A stretch of 64,000 nucleotides of DNA, from NCBI RefSeq assembly GCF_044751345.1, contig NZ_JBIWXY010000003.1:1-64000 (forward strand), in the 5' to 3' direction. The stretch comes from Methylobacillus methanolivorans (lineage in GTDB: Bacteria > Pseudomonadota > Gammaproteobacteria > Burkholderiales > Methylophilaceae). Both the position numbers and the translations under genes were made by a program. The notes under the pieces are model-generated. The model saw only the letters and a list, made by a program, of their open reading frames with translations. It was not told the origin of the DNA and made no database searches. Shown here in pieces: positions 16,941 to 25,029 of the stretch (positions within the stretch are counted from its first letter, which is position 1; every line of letters begins with the position of its first letter).

Positions 16941-17285
16941 TCAGGCGCTAAATGCGTCCTGAATCCATTCAATATGATTTGTGTTGAGTCCCGTGAGCAA
17001 CACTGCATCAAAGCGGCAGGGAGCTTGGTTGCCGTGTTGTTGCAGAAAGTGTTCGGCAGTGCGAATCAGTTTTTGCTGCTTGGGAACATTGATGCTGGCA
17101 GCGGCACCGCCAAATCTGGTTTGGCTGCGCATGCGCACCTCAACAAAAACAATGCTGCTGCCTTGTTGCATGATGAGGTCTATTTCGCCAAATCGGCAAC
17201 GATAATTGCGTGCCAGCAATGATAAACCTTGGCTTTGCAGGTAATTGGCGGCCAGGGCTTCGGCATCATCTCCGAGTTGCTTCAA
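16941..17285 (-). CDS. yraN: YraN family (UPF0102) endonuclease-like protein
   Basis: A 114-residue protein of the UPF0102 family. The fold resembles small nucleases of the restriction-endonuclease superfamily: LLARNYRCRFGEIDLIMQQG and VFVEVRMRS carry the expected acidic and Lys/Arg positions, with Arg where VEVK is usual. The biochemical function is unproven. Its start overlaps the lpoA stop by 4 nt and diaA follows 28 nt later, in the conserved lpoA-yraN-diaA-dolP order. Confidence 0.93.
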   Translation of the reverse strand: MKQLGDDAEALAANYLQSQGLSLLARNYRCRFGEIDLIMQQGSSIVFVEVRMRSQTRFGGAAASINVPKQQKLIRTAEHFLQQHGNQAPCRFDAVLLTGLNTNHIEWIQDAFSA

Positions 17286-18928
17286 GGAGTGGTTTCCAGC
17301 ACGACACCTTGTGCGCTGAAGCGGCCATTGGCTAATTCGCGGCTAATCACGCCTTCAGGTGAAATGCTAATCTTGCCTGTGAGTCCCTGCAAAGTCTGTG
17401 CTTGCTGCGGATGCTGGCTCAGGTGAGTGAGGATGCGATAGGCATCTGCACCTAATGCAAACCAGCGCTGCATTTCTCCCGGCGGAAGGTCAGCAGCGGA
17501 GGGGCGCAGGCTGGCAAATTCCGTTGCATCTGGCTTGAGTAACCAGGGCATATCCAGGAAGCGTACCGCATTCAGGACATCGTTTTCTTTATCTTGTGCT
17601 ACGCCTGCATAAATGTGTGAGGTGGCAAAGGTGGGCGTGGCTGTATCAAGATAAGGTCGGATGGTCCTGGCTTCCTCATAATTGGCCGCAAGAAAAATCA
17701 TATCTGCCGGGCTTGCGGTGATTTTGGCCTGTAGTTCTGTTGGGTTGCTGCCGTCCGTAAATGCCAGCTGTTGCGTAATGCGTCCGCCTGCTGCGGTCCA
17801 TGCGCTATTGAAGGCTTCGGCCATGCGCTCAGCTAAGTGGTTGCTGCCGGTTGCGATCGTGGCAGTTTGCATGCCCAGGCGTTGTGCCAGTCTGACGAGT
17901 TGAGCAATTTCCGTTTCAAGCGGCAGGCCAAAGATATAGAGGTTGGGTGTGTTGCTGGCAGCGGTGTCACTTTGGTTCAAGGCCAGGGTGGGGATGGTAA
18001 TTGCCTGTTGGCTTAAGCGGGTGACTTCATCTCGCGTGAGCGGCCCCACAATCACTTGCACGCCATCATTGACGGCATGTTGGTAGGTGTCGGCAATATT
18101 GGCCGGGTTGCCATCGGTCGCGTATAGCGTGAGTTCGCGTTGATCTTTCGCTTGTGATTGGGCAGCGGCAAACCCCTGCTCTATAGCATCCGCAGCTGGG
18201 TAGTAAGCCTCTACCGCGAAGGGCAGGATAATGCCTATCTTGCCGCCCGGTTGATTGTCGATGGCCGCAGTATTTGTGGTTGTTGCTGCGTTTTGTGGGC
18301 GCTGGGCAAGGAGCTGTTGGCTAAAGCCTTTGCTTGCCGGGTGGCCGGGGTAAAAGTCGGCCCAGGTTTTCAGTGCGCTATCGTTTTGCTCTTTGGCAGC
18401 CAGGGCAAGGTCAATCCAGCCCTGGATATCAGTATCCGGGCTTTCGCCACGGATGTTGACGAGGTCCTCACGACTGAGCTGACTCAAACCAACCCAGATT
18501 TTCTCATGATTCTGATTGCGGCTTGGGTCATCATCCAGAAACTTCTCGGCGATGACCCGTTCAGTCAATGCACGTAAGGGATCAGGCTCTTGCTCATAGG
18601 CGAGCGCAAGGCTTGCGTGTAAACTTGCGGCTGCTTCGTTGTTGAGTGATGGGTTGGCTTTTAATGGCAGCAGTAGCCTGAAGGCAGAATCAAAGTCCTG
18701 TTGCGCAGCAGCAATATTACCTGCCAACAGCTTGGCATAAGCCGACTGGCTGGGAATCCGGTTCAGTACCAGCGTGGCACAATCGATGTTGCGGGTCTGC
18801 AGGCATACCATGCCCTCGTGGAATCGAGTCTCGGGCGGGACGGTGTTGGGAACAGTCGTCGCTGCCATAACCTGCATGGGCAGCAACATCCATGTGAAAT
18901 ACAGAAGGGCGAGCAGTCTTTGGATCAT
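17282..18928 (-). CDS. lpoA: Penicillin-binding protein activator LpoA-like (YraM)
   Basis: A 548-residue envelope protein that in gammaproteobacteria activates PBP1a. An N-terminal helical TPR-like region (about 30-220) precedes a periplasmic-binding-protein fold (about 230-545, from GKIGIILPFAVEAYYPAADAIEQGF). Residues 1-22 look like a signal peptide cleaved after QVMA. Unlike E. coli LpoA there is no lipobox cysteine near the end of the signal, so it may be soluble or held by an uncleaved helix. The start codon at 18928 overlaps the divergent rsmI start region, and a TATAAT (18942-18937) lies only 8 nt upstream, suggesting a nearly leaderless mRNA. Confidence 0.88.
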   Translation of the reverse strand: MIQRLLALLYFTWMLLPMQVMAATTVPNTVPPETRFHEGMVCLQTRNIDCATLVLNRIPSQSAYAKLLAGNIAAAQQDFDSAFRLLLPLKANPSLNNEAAASLHASLALAYEQEPDPLRALTERVIAEKFLDDDPSRNQNHEKIWVGLSQLSREDLVNIRGESPDTDIQGWIDLALAAKEQNDSALKTWADFYPGHPASKGFSQQLLAQRPQNAATTTNTAAIDNQPGGKIGIILPFAVEAYYPAADAIEQGFAAAQSQAKDQRELTLYATDGNPANIADTYQHAVNDGVQVIVGPLTRDEVTRLSQQAITIPTLALNQSDTAASNTPNLYIFGLPLETEIAQLVRLAQRLGMQTATIATGSNHLAERMAEAFNSAWTAAGGRITQQLAFTDGSNPTELQAKITASPADMIFLAANYEEARTIRPYLDTATPTFATSHIYAGVAQDKENDVLNAVRFLDMPWLLKPDATEFASLRPSAADLPPGEMQRWFALGADAYRILTHLSQHPQQAQTLQGLTGKISISPEGVISRELANGRFSAQGVVLETTP

Positions 18929-19765
18929 AGTGGAACATTATATGTGGTAGCCACGCCAATTGGAAACCTGCAAGACATCAGCTTGCGGGCGCTGGAGGTG
19001 CTAAAAGCGGTGGATGTGGTTGCCGCGGAAGATACGCGGCATACGGCAGGGCTGCTATCGCATTTCGCCCTGCAGAAAAAGCTGGTGGCGGTGCACGAGC
19101 ACAATGAACGCAAGGCGGGTGAGCAATTGATACAACGCTTGCAGGCAGGGGAGTCTGTCGCGCTGGTCAGTGATGCCGGTACCCCGGGCGTGAGTGATCC
19201 TGGGGCTGTGGTAGTTGATTTGGCGCACGCAGCAGGCATTAAGGTGGTGCCGTTGCCAGGTGCTTCTGCCGTGGTGGCTGCGCTGTCGGCATCTGGCGTG
19301 ATGACGCCAGGGTTCCAGTTCCATGGTTTTCTGCCAGCTAGCGGTAGCCAGCGTCGCTCTGCCTTGCAATCGTTGGCAGATGTCGCGGTAACGCTGGTGT
19401 TTTATGAGGCGCCGCACCGGGTGCTGGATAGCGTGGAAGATATGGCTACTGTGCTCGGGCAGGATCGCACCCTGATTATTGCCCGTGAGCTGACCAAGAC
19501 CTTTGAAACCATACATCGTTTGCCATTGGCACAAGCGAGGGAGTGGCTGGAAGCTGATAGTAATCGCCAGCGGGGTGAGTTTGTACTGTTGGTAGCGCCT
19601 GCACCTGTAAAGGAAGTCGCTGTACTTGATGATGAGGCGGTGCGGGTGCTGACCTTGCTATTGGCTGAGTTGCCCTTGAAGCAGGCGGTCAAGCTTGCCA
19701 CTGAGATTACCGGGGCCAAGAAAAATGCACTTTATGAGTTGGCCCTCAGTCTCAAGCAATCCTGA
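18920..19765 (+). CDS. rsmI: 16S rRNA 2'-O-methyltransferase RsmI
   Basis: RsmI methylates the 2'-OH of C1402 in 16S rRNA using SAM. The 281-residue protein has the hallmark LYVVATPIGNLQDISLRALE at its start, VVAAEDTRHTAGLL, LVSDAGTPGVSDPG, PLPGASAVVAALSASG and FYEAPHRVLD. The frame is open further upstream with an ATG at 18701, but that would lie deep inside lpoA on the other strand. The TTG at 18920 (MDHSGTLYVV) gives the family's usual N-terminus. The start is therefore chosen by homology and overlaps the divergent lpoA start by 9 nt. Followed 34 nt later by pyrC. Confidence 0.93.
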   Translation: MDHSGTLYVVATPIGNLQDISLRALEVLKAVDVVAAEDTRHTAGLLSHFALQKKLVAVHEHNERKAGEQLIQRLQAGESVALVSDAGTPGVSDPGAVVVDLAHAAGIKVVPLPGASAVVAALSASGVMTPGFQFHGFLPASGSQRRSALQSLADVAVTLVFYEAPHRVLDSVEDMATVLGQDRTLIIARELTKTFETIHRLPLAQAREWLEADSNRQRGEFVLLVAPAPVKEVAVLDDEAVRVLTLLLAELPLKQAVKLATEITGAKKNALYELALSLKQS

Positions 19766-19799
19766 ATACTATAGTTAGATATATTGAATAGAGAGTTTC

Positions 19800-20834
19800 A
19801 TGACGACTACGATCACGATTACCCGTCCTGATGATTGGCATCTGCACTTGCGCGATGGCGCAGCTTTATCTGCAGTGCTGCCTGATACTGCACAGCGCTT
19901 TGGGCGTGCGATCGTAATGCCCAATCTGCGCCCGCCTGTGACGACCACTGCGCTGGCGCGGGCTTATCGCGAGCGCATTTTGCAGGCTTTGCCAGCAGGT
20001 TCAAGGTTTGAGCCCTTGATGACCTTGTACCTGACAGATAATACCAGTGCGGAAGACATAGCATTGGCCAAGGAAAGTGGCATTGTGCATGGTGTGAAGC
20101 TTTATCCAGCTGGTGCGACGACCAACTCGGACTCTGGCGTGACCAATCTTGGTCATTGTGTGCAAGCATTGGAAGCTATGGAGAAACACGGCATTCCCTT
20201 ACTGGTGCATGCGGAAGTCACTGATGCCGATATTGATGTGTTTGACCGTGAGCGGGTGTTTATCGAGCGTAATATGATCCCCTTGTTGCAGCGCTTCCAG
20301 GGCTTGCGTGTGGTATTTGAGCATATTACGACCAAGGATGCGGCTGACTTTGTTGCCCAGGCGCCTGACAATATCGCAGCTACCGTGACAGCGCATCACC
20401 TGCTGATGAATCGTAATGCCATGTTTAATGGCGGGATTCGGCCACATCATTATTGCTTGCCTGTACTCAAGCGCGAAGAGCATCGCCTGGCCTTGGTTGC
20501 CGCGGCGACTTCTGGCAGTGCCAAGTTCTTCCTGGGTACAGATAGTGCTCCCCATGCCAAGTCTGCAAAAGAAGCGGCTTGCGGTTGTGCGGGCATGTAC
20601 ACCGCACATGCTGGCATAGAGCTATATGCAGAGGCATTCGAGGCGGCAGGTGCGTTGGATAAACTGGAAGGATTTGCCAGTTTTTATGGGCCAGATTTTT
20701 ATCGCTTGCCCCGCAATGTGGATACGGTCACGCTAGAGAAGGCGACATGGGAAGTGCCAGTCAGCCTGCCATTTGTCGATGATGAGCTGGTGCCTTTGCG
20801 TGCAGGCAGCACCATTGCCTGGCGCTTGAAGTAA
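19800..20834 (+). CDS. pyrC: Dihydroorotase (class II)
   Basis: PyrC interconverts carbamoyl-aspartate and dihydroorotate in pyrimidine synthesis. The 344-residue enzyme is the E. coli-type class II form. It shows the HLHLRDG metal-binding motif (about 15-21), PNLRPPVTT, the HGVKLYPAGATTNSDSG segment with the lysine expected to be carboxylated, LVHAEV, the EHITTKDAADFV region and LGTDSAPHAKSAKE with the catalytic Asp. All zinc ligands appear present. It lies just after rsmI and before the RNase P RNA gene. Confidence 0.97.
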   Translation: MTTTITITRPDDWHLHLRDGAALSAVLPDTAQRFGRAIVMPNLRPPVTTTALARAYRERILQALPAGSRFEPLMTLYLTDNTSAEDIALAKESGIVHGVKLYPAGATTNSDSGVTNLGHCVQALEAMEKHGIPLLVHAEVTDADIDVFDRERVFIERNMIPLLQRFQGLRVVFEHITTKDAADFVAQAPDNIAATVTAHHLLMNRNAMFNGGIRPHHYCLPVLKREEHRLALVAAATSGSAKFFLGTDSAPHAKSAKEAACGCAGMYTAHAGIELYAEAFEAAGALDKLEGFASFYGPDFYRLPRNVDTVTLEKATWEVPVSLPFVDDELVPLRAGSTIAWRLK

Positions 20835-20884
20835 GCATTGCTTGGTTTGCCCTGGTCCTTGCGTGCTCTAGGCAGGGCTTGTGG

Positions 20885-20890
20885 TAAACT
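20885..20890 (+). promoter_or_regulatory. -10 element of rnpB
   Basis: TAAACT at 20885-20890 lies 6 nt before the first base of the mature RNase P RNA (20897). A TTGCGT at 20859-20864 is the nearest -35-like element, though the 20-nt spacer is long. Placement fits a direct rnpB promoter inside the pyrC-rnpB gap. Confidence 0.45.
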
Positions 20891-20896
20891 GACGCC

Positions 20897-21225
20897 GAAG
20901 CTGGCCAGGCAGCCGCCGCTCGCGTAAGCGAGGGGAGGAAAGTCCGGGCTCCATAGAGCGGGATGACGGCTAACGGCCGTACGCAGCAACCTTTATGTTG
21001 CAAAACATGAAGGCCAAGGCGAGGAATAGGGCCACAGAGACGAGTAAGCCGCAAGGTGGATGTGAAACGCGGTAACCTCCATCCGGAGCAAGGCCAAATA
21101 GGGTAGCAATGGCGTGGCTCGCGCTGCTACCGGGTAGGCTGCTCGAGCCTGGCGGTAACGCCAGGCCTAGATGAATGGCTGCCACCCGCATTGCGGGAAC
21201 AAAACCCGGCTTATCGGCCAGCTTC
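20897..21225 (+). ncRNA. rnpB: RNase P RNA, type A
   Basis: The catalytic RNA of RNase P, which matures tRNA 5' ends. The ends pair as the P1 helix: GAAGCTGGCC (20897-20906) with GGCCAGCTTC (21216-21225). Between them are the conserved block GAGGAAAGTCCGGGCTCC (20932-20949), the middle region with ACAGAGACGAG, the GTGAAACGCGGTAACC segment, and the 3' conserved GGCTTAT before P1. The length of about 330 nt is slightly shorter than in E. coli but of bacterial type A. It separates pyrC from the dcw promoter region. Confidence 0.95.
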
Positions 21226-21424
21226 ATTTTCTTGTATTTTTGCGACCAGCCCGGTCAATACTTTCTCTTTTTCATCCCTTCTACCAAGATTCAATCACCT
21301 CTTTAGCGTTTCTCATAAAGCACTTTCACTACATTTCCTATCTCCTTATTTTTTAAGGATAAAAATTTTCTCATGGAAATCGTCTAAGTCATTGTCCTGT
21401 AAAGGAAAAATCCTAAAAAAGCCC

Positions 21425-21453
21425 TTGCATTGGCATTTTTTTTTATCTATAGT
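21425..21453 (+). promoter_or_regulatory. Promoter of the dcw cluster (PmraZ)
   Basis: TTGCAT (21425-21430) and TATAGT (21448-21453) are separated by exactly 17 nt, within an AT-rich stretch, about 157 nt before mraZ. The MraZ repeats begin on the last base of the -10 element, so the regulator would cover the start point. The wider gap after rnpB (21226-21424) is T-rich with no gene that I can support. Confidence 0.75.
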
Positions 21454-21487
21454 GGGTGTTAGTGGAGAAAAGTGGAGTTTTGTGGGG
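21452..21487 (+). promoter_or_regulatory. MraZ operator: four GTGG(G/A) repeats at 10-bp period
   Basis: GTGGG (21452), GTGGA (21462), GTGGA (21472) and GTGGG (21482) recur at exactly 10-bp intervals just downstream of the -10 element. E. coli MraZ is known to bind three TGGG(A/N) repeats with about 10-bp spacing at its own promoter. Four copies on one face of the helix here match that mode of binding. Confidence 0.85.
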
Positions 21488-21609
21488 TATCGCCAGCCAA
21501 AAGTTGATTGCTCATCTCCAGGTGGTTGGCGATTCTCGACTCCTGATTTCATTAACACAACATGCTGTCACCTGTGCGAAATGGTGCCAGTATCCGGTAA
21601 AGGGGCCTC

Positions 21610-22056
21610 ATGTTTCGCGGTGCGACATCTTTGAATATGGATGCCAAAGGCAGGCTGGCTGTGCCAGCTAAGCACCGTGACGCCCTGCACGCTCAAAGTG
21701 AGGGCAGTCTTGTCCTGACTGCGCATCCTCATCGTTGCTTGCTCCTATATCCCCAGCCTTCCTGGGAGCCTATCCAGTCCAAGGTGATGGCACTTTCCAG
21801 TTTTGATCGTCAATCCAGTGCCTTGCAGCGTTTGCTGGTTGGTTTTGCCGAGGATGTCGAGCTGGATAGCGCTGGTCGTTTGCTGGTTTCACCAGTCTTG
21901 CGTGAATTTGCCGGGCTTGAGAAGCAGGTGATGCTGGTGGGGCAGGGTAGCCATTTCGAGTTGTGGGGGATGGAGGCTTGGCGCGCTCAGTTGCAGCAAG
22001 TGATGGCAGCCGAGAATATGGAGTTGCCGGCCGAGTTGGAGGGCTTCTCGCTGTGA
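21610..22056 (+). CDS. mraZ: Transcriptional regulator MraZ
   Basis: A 148-residue AbrB-like DNA-binding protein that forms a ring and represses the dcw promoter. It contains two MraZ/SpoVT-AbrB repeats: MFRGATSLNMDAKGRLAVPAKHRD (residues 1-24) and VELDSAGRLLVSPVLREFAGL (about 82-102). It is the first gene of the cluster, about 120 nt downstream of its own repeat operator. Its stop overlaps the rsmH start (GTGA), so translation is coupled. Confidence 0.97.
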   Translation: MFRGATSLNMDAKGRLAVPAKHRDALHAQSEGSLVLTAHPHRCLLLYPQPSWEPIQSKVMALSSFDRQSSALQRLLVGFAEDVELDSAGRLLVSPVLREFAGLEKQVMLVGQGSHFELWGMEAWRAQLQQVMAAENMELPAELEGFSL

Positions 22057-23018
22057 GTGCAGGCATTCGCCATGTACCCGCTCCCCAGGTTTCTCAGCAT
22101 GTAACGGTTTTGTTGGATGAGGCAGTGGAGGCTCTGGCGATCAAGCCCGATGGCATTTATGTCGACGGTACGTTTGGTCGCGGCGGGCATAGTCGCAAGA
22201 TGCTGGAGCAACTGGGGCCGCAAGGGCGGTTGATCGCGTTGGATCGTGATTTGGCTGCCATTGAGGCGGCACGGAATATCCAGGATGCGCGATTCACGAT
22301 CGTCCATAGTCATTTTGCTGCCATGGCACAAGTGCTGGCAGATCTGAATATTCAACGAGTAGATGGTGTGTTGCTTGATCTGGGGATTTCTTCTCCGCAG
22401 ATCGACGAGGGCGAGCGCGGCTTCAGCTTCAGGTTTGATGGCCCGCTTGATATGCGTATGGATCAAAGTCGTGGGCAGACTGCCGCGGAGTTTATTGCGA
22501 CGGCGACTGAACAGGAATTGACGGGGGTAATCAAGGAATATGGTGAAGAACGGTTTGCTAAACAGGTTGCAAGGGCGATTGTTGCGCAGCGCACAGGAGG
22601 GATGGTCATCTCCACTACCGGACAACTTGCCAAGATCGTGGCAGGGGCGGTCCCCAAAATCGAGCCTGGCCAAGACCCGGCGACGCGCACCTTTCAAGCT
22701 CTACGGATTTTCATCAATCAGGAGCTTGAGGAATTGTCGCTGACACTTCCTCAGTGTTTATCTGTGCTGGCTCCGCAAGGTCGCTTGGCTGTGATCAGCT
22801 TTCATTCGCTGGAGGATCGCATCGTCAAGCGCTTTGTGCGTGCTGAGCAGGATAGGGACGACTTGCCTGCCAATTTCCCGGTGCGCGCTAAAGACTTGCC
22901 ACAGCCACGCTTGGTGGCGGTTGGTCGTGCCATTCGCCCAAGTGAAGCTGAGGTGAAGCGTAACCCTCGCTCGCGTAGCGCGGTGCTGCGCGTCGCGGAA
23001 AGAACCGCGGTGCAATGA
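22053..23018 (+). CDS. rsmH: 16S rRNA m4C1402 methyltransferase RsmH
   Basis: RsmH N4-methylates C1402 of 16S rRNA, the same base that RsmI 2'-O-methylates. The frame is open from 21963, but the GTG at 22053 (MSAGIRHVPAPQVSQHVTVLLDEAV) overlaps the mraZ stop and gives the family length of 321 residues. Features: VDGTFGRGGHSRKML (SAM-binding), DGVLLDLGISSPQID, RGFSFRFDGPLDMRMD, the ARTIVxxR-like RAIVAQR stretch, and ISFHSLEDRIVKRFV. Its stop overlaps the ftsL start by 4 nt. Confidence 0.97.
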   Translation: MSAGIRHVPAPQVSQHVTVLLDEAVEALAIKPDGIYVDGTFGRGGHSRKMLEQLGPQGRLIALDRDLAAIEAARNIQDARFTIVHSHFAAMAQVLADLNIQRVDGVLLDLGISSPQIDEGERGFSFRFDGPLDMRMDQSRGQTAAEFIATATEQELTGVIKEYGEERFAKQVARAIVAQRTGGMVISTTGQLAKIVAGAVPKIEPGQDPATRTFQALRIFINQELEELSLTLPQCLSVLAPQGRLAVISFHSLEDRIVKRFVRAEQDRDDLPANFPVRAKDLPQPRLVAVGRAIRPSEAEVKRNPRSRSAVLRVAERTAVQ

Positions 23019-23278
23019 TGGTGAAGCTCAACCTTATCCTCTTTTTGGTGGTTATTGTGGCGGCGCTCGGCGTGATTACGTCACAACACAAGGCGCGCAA
23101 GCTGTATATCGAGTTGCAGCAGCAAGAGGATATGGCGAAACAGTACGAGATTGAGTGGGGACAATTGCAGTTGGAGCAAAGCACCTGGGCCATGCATTCA
23201 CGTATTGAGCGCATTGCTGAGAAGCGCCTGAATATGCAGGTGCCAGACCCTGCTCGTATACAGGTGGTGGCGCCATGA
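23015..23278 (+). CDS. ftsL: Cell division protein FtsL
   Basis: An 87-residue bitopic membrane protein of the FtsQLB divisome subcomplex. One transmembrane helix (about 4-24, LNLILFLVVIVAALGVIT) is followed by a periplasmic coiled coil (about 30-70, rich in Gln/Glu: LYIELQQQEDMAKQYEIEWGQLQLEQ) and a short basic tail. Sequence conservation is low in this family; position between rsmH and ftsI plus topology identify it. It overlaps both neighbours by 4 nt. Confidence 0.93.
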   Translation: MMVKLNLILFLVVIVAALGVITSQHKARKLYIELQQQEDMAKQYEIEWGQLQLEQSTWAMHSRIERIAEKRLNMQVPDPARIQVVAP

Positions 23279-25029
23279 TGCATGCAATGCGTACCCGTGG
23301 CGTTGGTTCTAAACCGCGCGTGGTAGTCAGGCTGCCAGTGTGGCGTCGCCGTTTATTGTTGGCGGTGGTGCTGGGCGGTTTTGCCGTCCTGCTGGGGCGC
23401 AGTGTGTATTTGCAAAGTGTGCATAAAGCATTTTTACAGCAAAAAGGCGATGCGCGTTACAGCCGCTTACTAAGCTTGCCTGCGCATCGCGGCAAGATTA
23501 CGGATCGCTATGGTGAGCCGCTGGCGATCAGCACGCCGGTTGAATCTATCTGGGCCAGCCCGCCCGATGTCAAGGCAACACCTGAACAACTGACAAAGCT
23601 AGCCAGCATACTCAAGCTCAAGCGGGAAGTGGTAAAAGCCAAGTTTGATAACACGCAGCGCGAGTTTGTGTACCTCAAGCGACGCTTGCCACCAGAGCTC
23701 GCCGCACAAGTGATGGGGATAGGTATTCCTGGTGTATTCATGCAGCGTGAATACCGCCGTTACTATCCTGCTGGGGAAGTGACTGCTCACCTGGTTGGAT
23801 TTACCGGAATTGATGACAACGGCCAGGAAGGCTTTGAACTGCATTCGCAAAAGTGGTTGTCAGGCAAGCCCGGTAGCCGCCGTGTGATCAAGGATAGGCA
23901 AGGCCGTATTGTGGAAGACCTGGAGGCAGTCAAGGTGCCGCAGGATGGTCATGATCTAACGTTGTCCATTGATCGCAAGATCCAATACCTGGCTTATCGG
24001 GAATTGGCGGCTGCGGTGGAAGAACACAAGGCCAAGGCCGGTTCTGCAGTGGTGTTGGATGCCAAGACTGGCGAAGTATTGGCCATGGCCAATGTCCCCA
24101 GTTATAACCCGAATAATCCTGTGAACCTGACCGGCGGGCGGTCACGCAACCGTGCCATTGTCGATACCTTTGAGCCTGGCTCTACACTGAAGCCATTTAC
24201 AGCGGCGGCGGCCTTAGATAGTGGGCGCTACAAGCCCAGCACGCTGATCGAAACATCGCCTGGTGCGATGCGTATAGGCACGGCCACAATACGTGATGCC
24301 CACCAACAAGGCTTGCTGACAGTGGCTCAAGTCATCCAGAAATCCTCCAATATCGGCTCCGCCAAAATGGCGCTAAGCATGGAGCCGCATTACATGTGGA
24401 GCATTTACAACCAAGTGGGTTTTGGCTCTCCCACGCGCATTGGCTTCCCTGGGGAGGCTTCTGGCAAATTGCGCAACTACAAAACCTGGCGTCCGATTGA
24501 ACAGGCTACCATGTCGTATGGGCATGGTATCAGCCTGACTTTGTTACAGCTGGCGCGGGCCTACACGGTATTCACCAATGATGGTGCCGTATTGCCGGTA
24601 TCTTTGCTCAAGCTCAAGGAGCCACCAGTAGGACATCAAGTCTATAAGCCAGAAAGCGCAAGGCATTTGAAAGATATGATGGAAACCGTGATCCAGCCTG
24701 GTGGGACCGCACCTCGTGCGCAGGTGCTGGGCTATCGCGTAGGTGGCAAGACTGGTACGGCGCATAAGCCAGGCGTAGGCGGCTACCAGGCTAATCATTA
24801 TGTGTCTTCATTTGTCGGGTTTGCACCCGCATCCAATCCACGCCTGATCATTGCCGTGATGATAGATGATCCAAGCGGCGGCAAGTATTACGGCGGTACG
24901 GTGGCTGCACCGGTATTCAGCAAGGTGATGGCTGGTGCTTTGCGTATGCTGGCTGTGCCGCAGGATGCACCGAACAATAACGTCGTCATTCCGGTAGATG
25001 ATCTGCCTGAAATCAAGGAGGTGGTATGA
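23275..25029 (+). CDS. ftsI: Septal peptidoglycan transpeptidase FtsI (PBP3)
   Basis: FtsI crosslinks septal peptidoglycan together with FtsW. In the 584-residue protein a cytoplasmic basic N-terminus and one transmembrane helix (about 27-46) precede the PBP dimerisation domain (from RGKITDRYGEPLAIS) and the transpeptidase domain. The domain has the active-site STLK (Ser303-Lys306), an SSN motif (QKSSNIG, about 353-358) and KTGT (about 490). All three catalytic motifs are intact. The ATG overlaps the ftsL stop, with further in-frame ATGs at 23278 and 23284. murE follows with a 4-nt overlap. Confidence 0.97.
   Translation: MMHAMRTRGVGSKPRVVVRLPVWRRRLLLAVVLGGFAVLLGRSVYLQSVHKAFLQQKGDARYSRLLSLPAHRGKITDRYGEPLAISTPVESIWASPPDVKATPEQLTKLASILKLKREVVKAKFDNTQREFVYLKRRLPPELAAQVMGIGIPGVFMQREYRRYYPAGEVTAHLVGFTGIDDNGQEGFELHSQKWLSGKPGSRRVIKDRQGRIVEDLEAVKVPQDGHDLTLSIDRKIQYLAYRELAAAVEEHKAKAGSAVVLDAKTGEVLAMANVPSYNPNNPVNLTGGRSRNRAIVDTFEPGSTLKPFTAAAALDSGRYKPSTLIETSPGAMRIGTATIRDAHQQGLLTVAQVIQKSSNIGSAKMALSMEPHYMWSIYNQVGFGSPTRIGFPGEASGKLRNYKTWRPIEQATMSYGHGISLTLLQLARAYTVFTNDGAVLPVSLLKLKEPPVGHQVYKPESARHLKDMMETVIQPGGTAPRAQVLGYRVGGKTGTAHKPGVGGYQANHYVSSFVGFAPASNPRLIIAVMIDDPSGGKYYGGTVAAPVFSKVMAGALRMLAVPQDAPNNNVVIPVDDLPEIKEVV

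Noticed and set aside
16913..17011. A longer DiaA starting at 17011
   Set aside because: The extension overlaps the conserved end of yraN, while the ATG at 16912 gives the family length.
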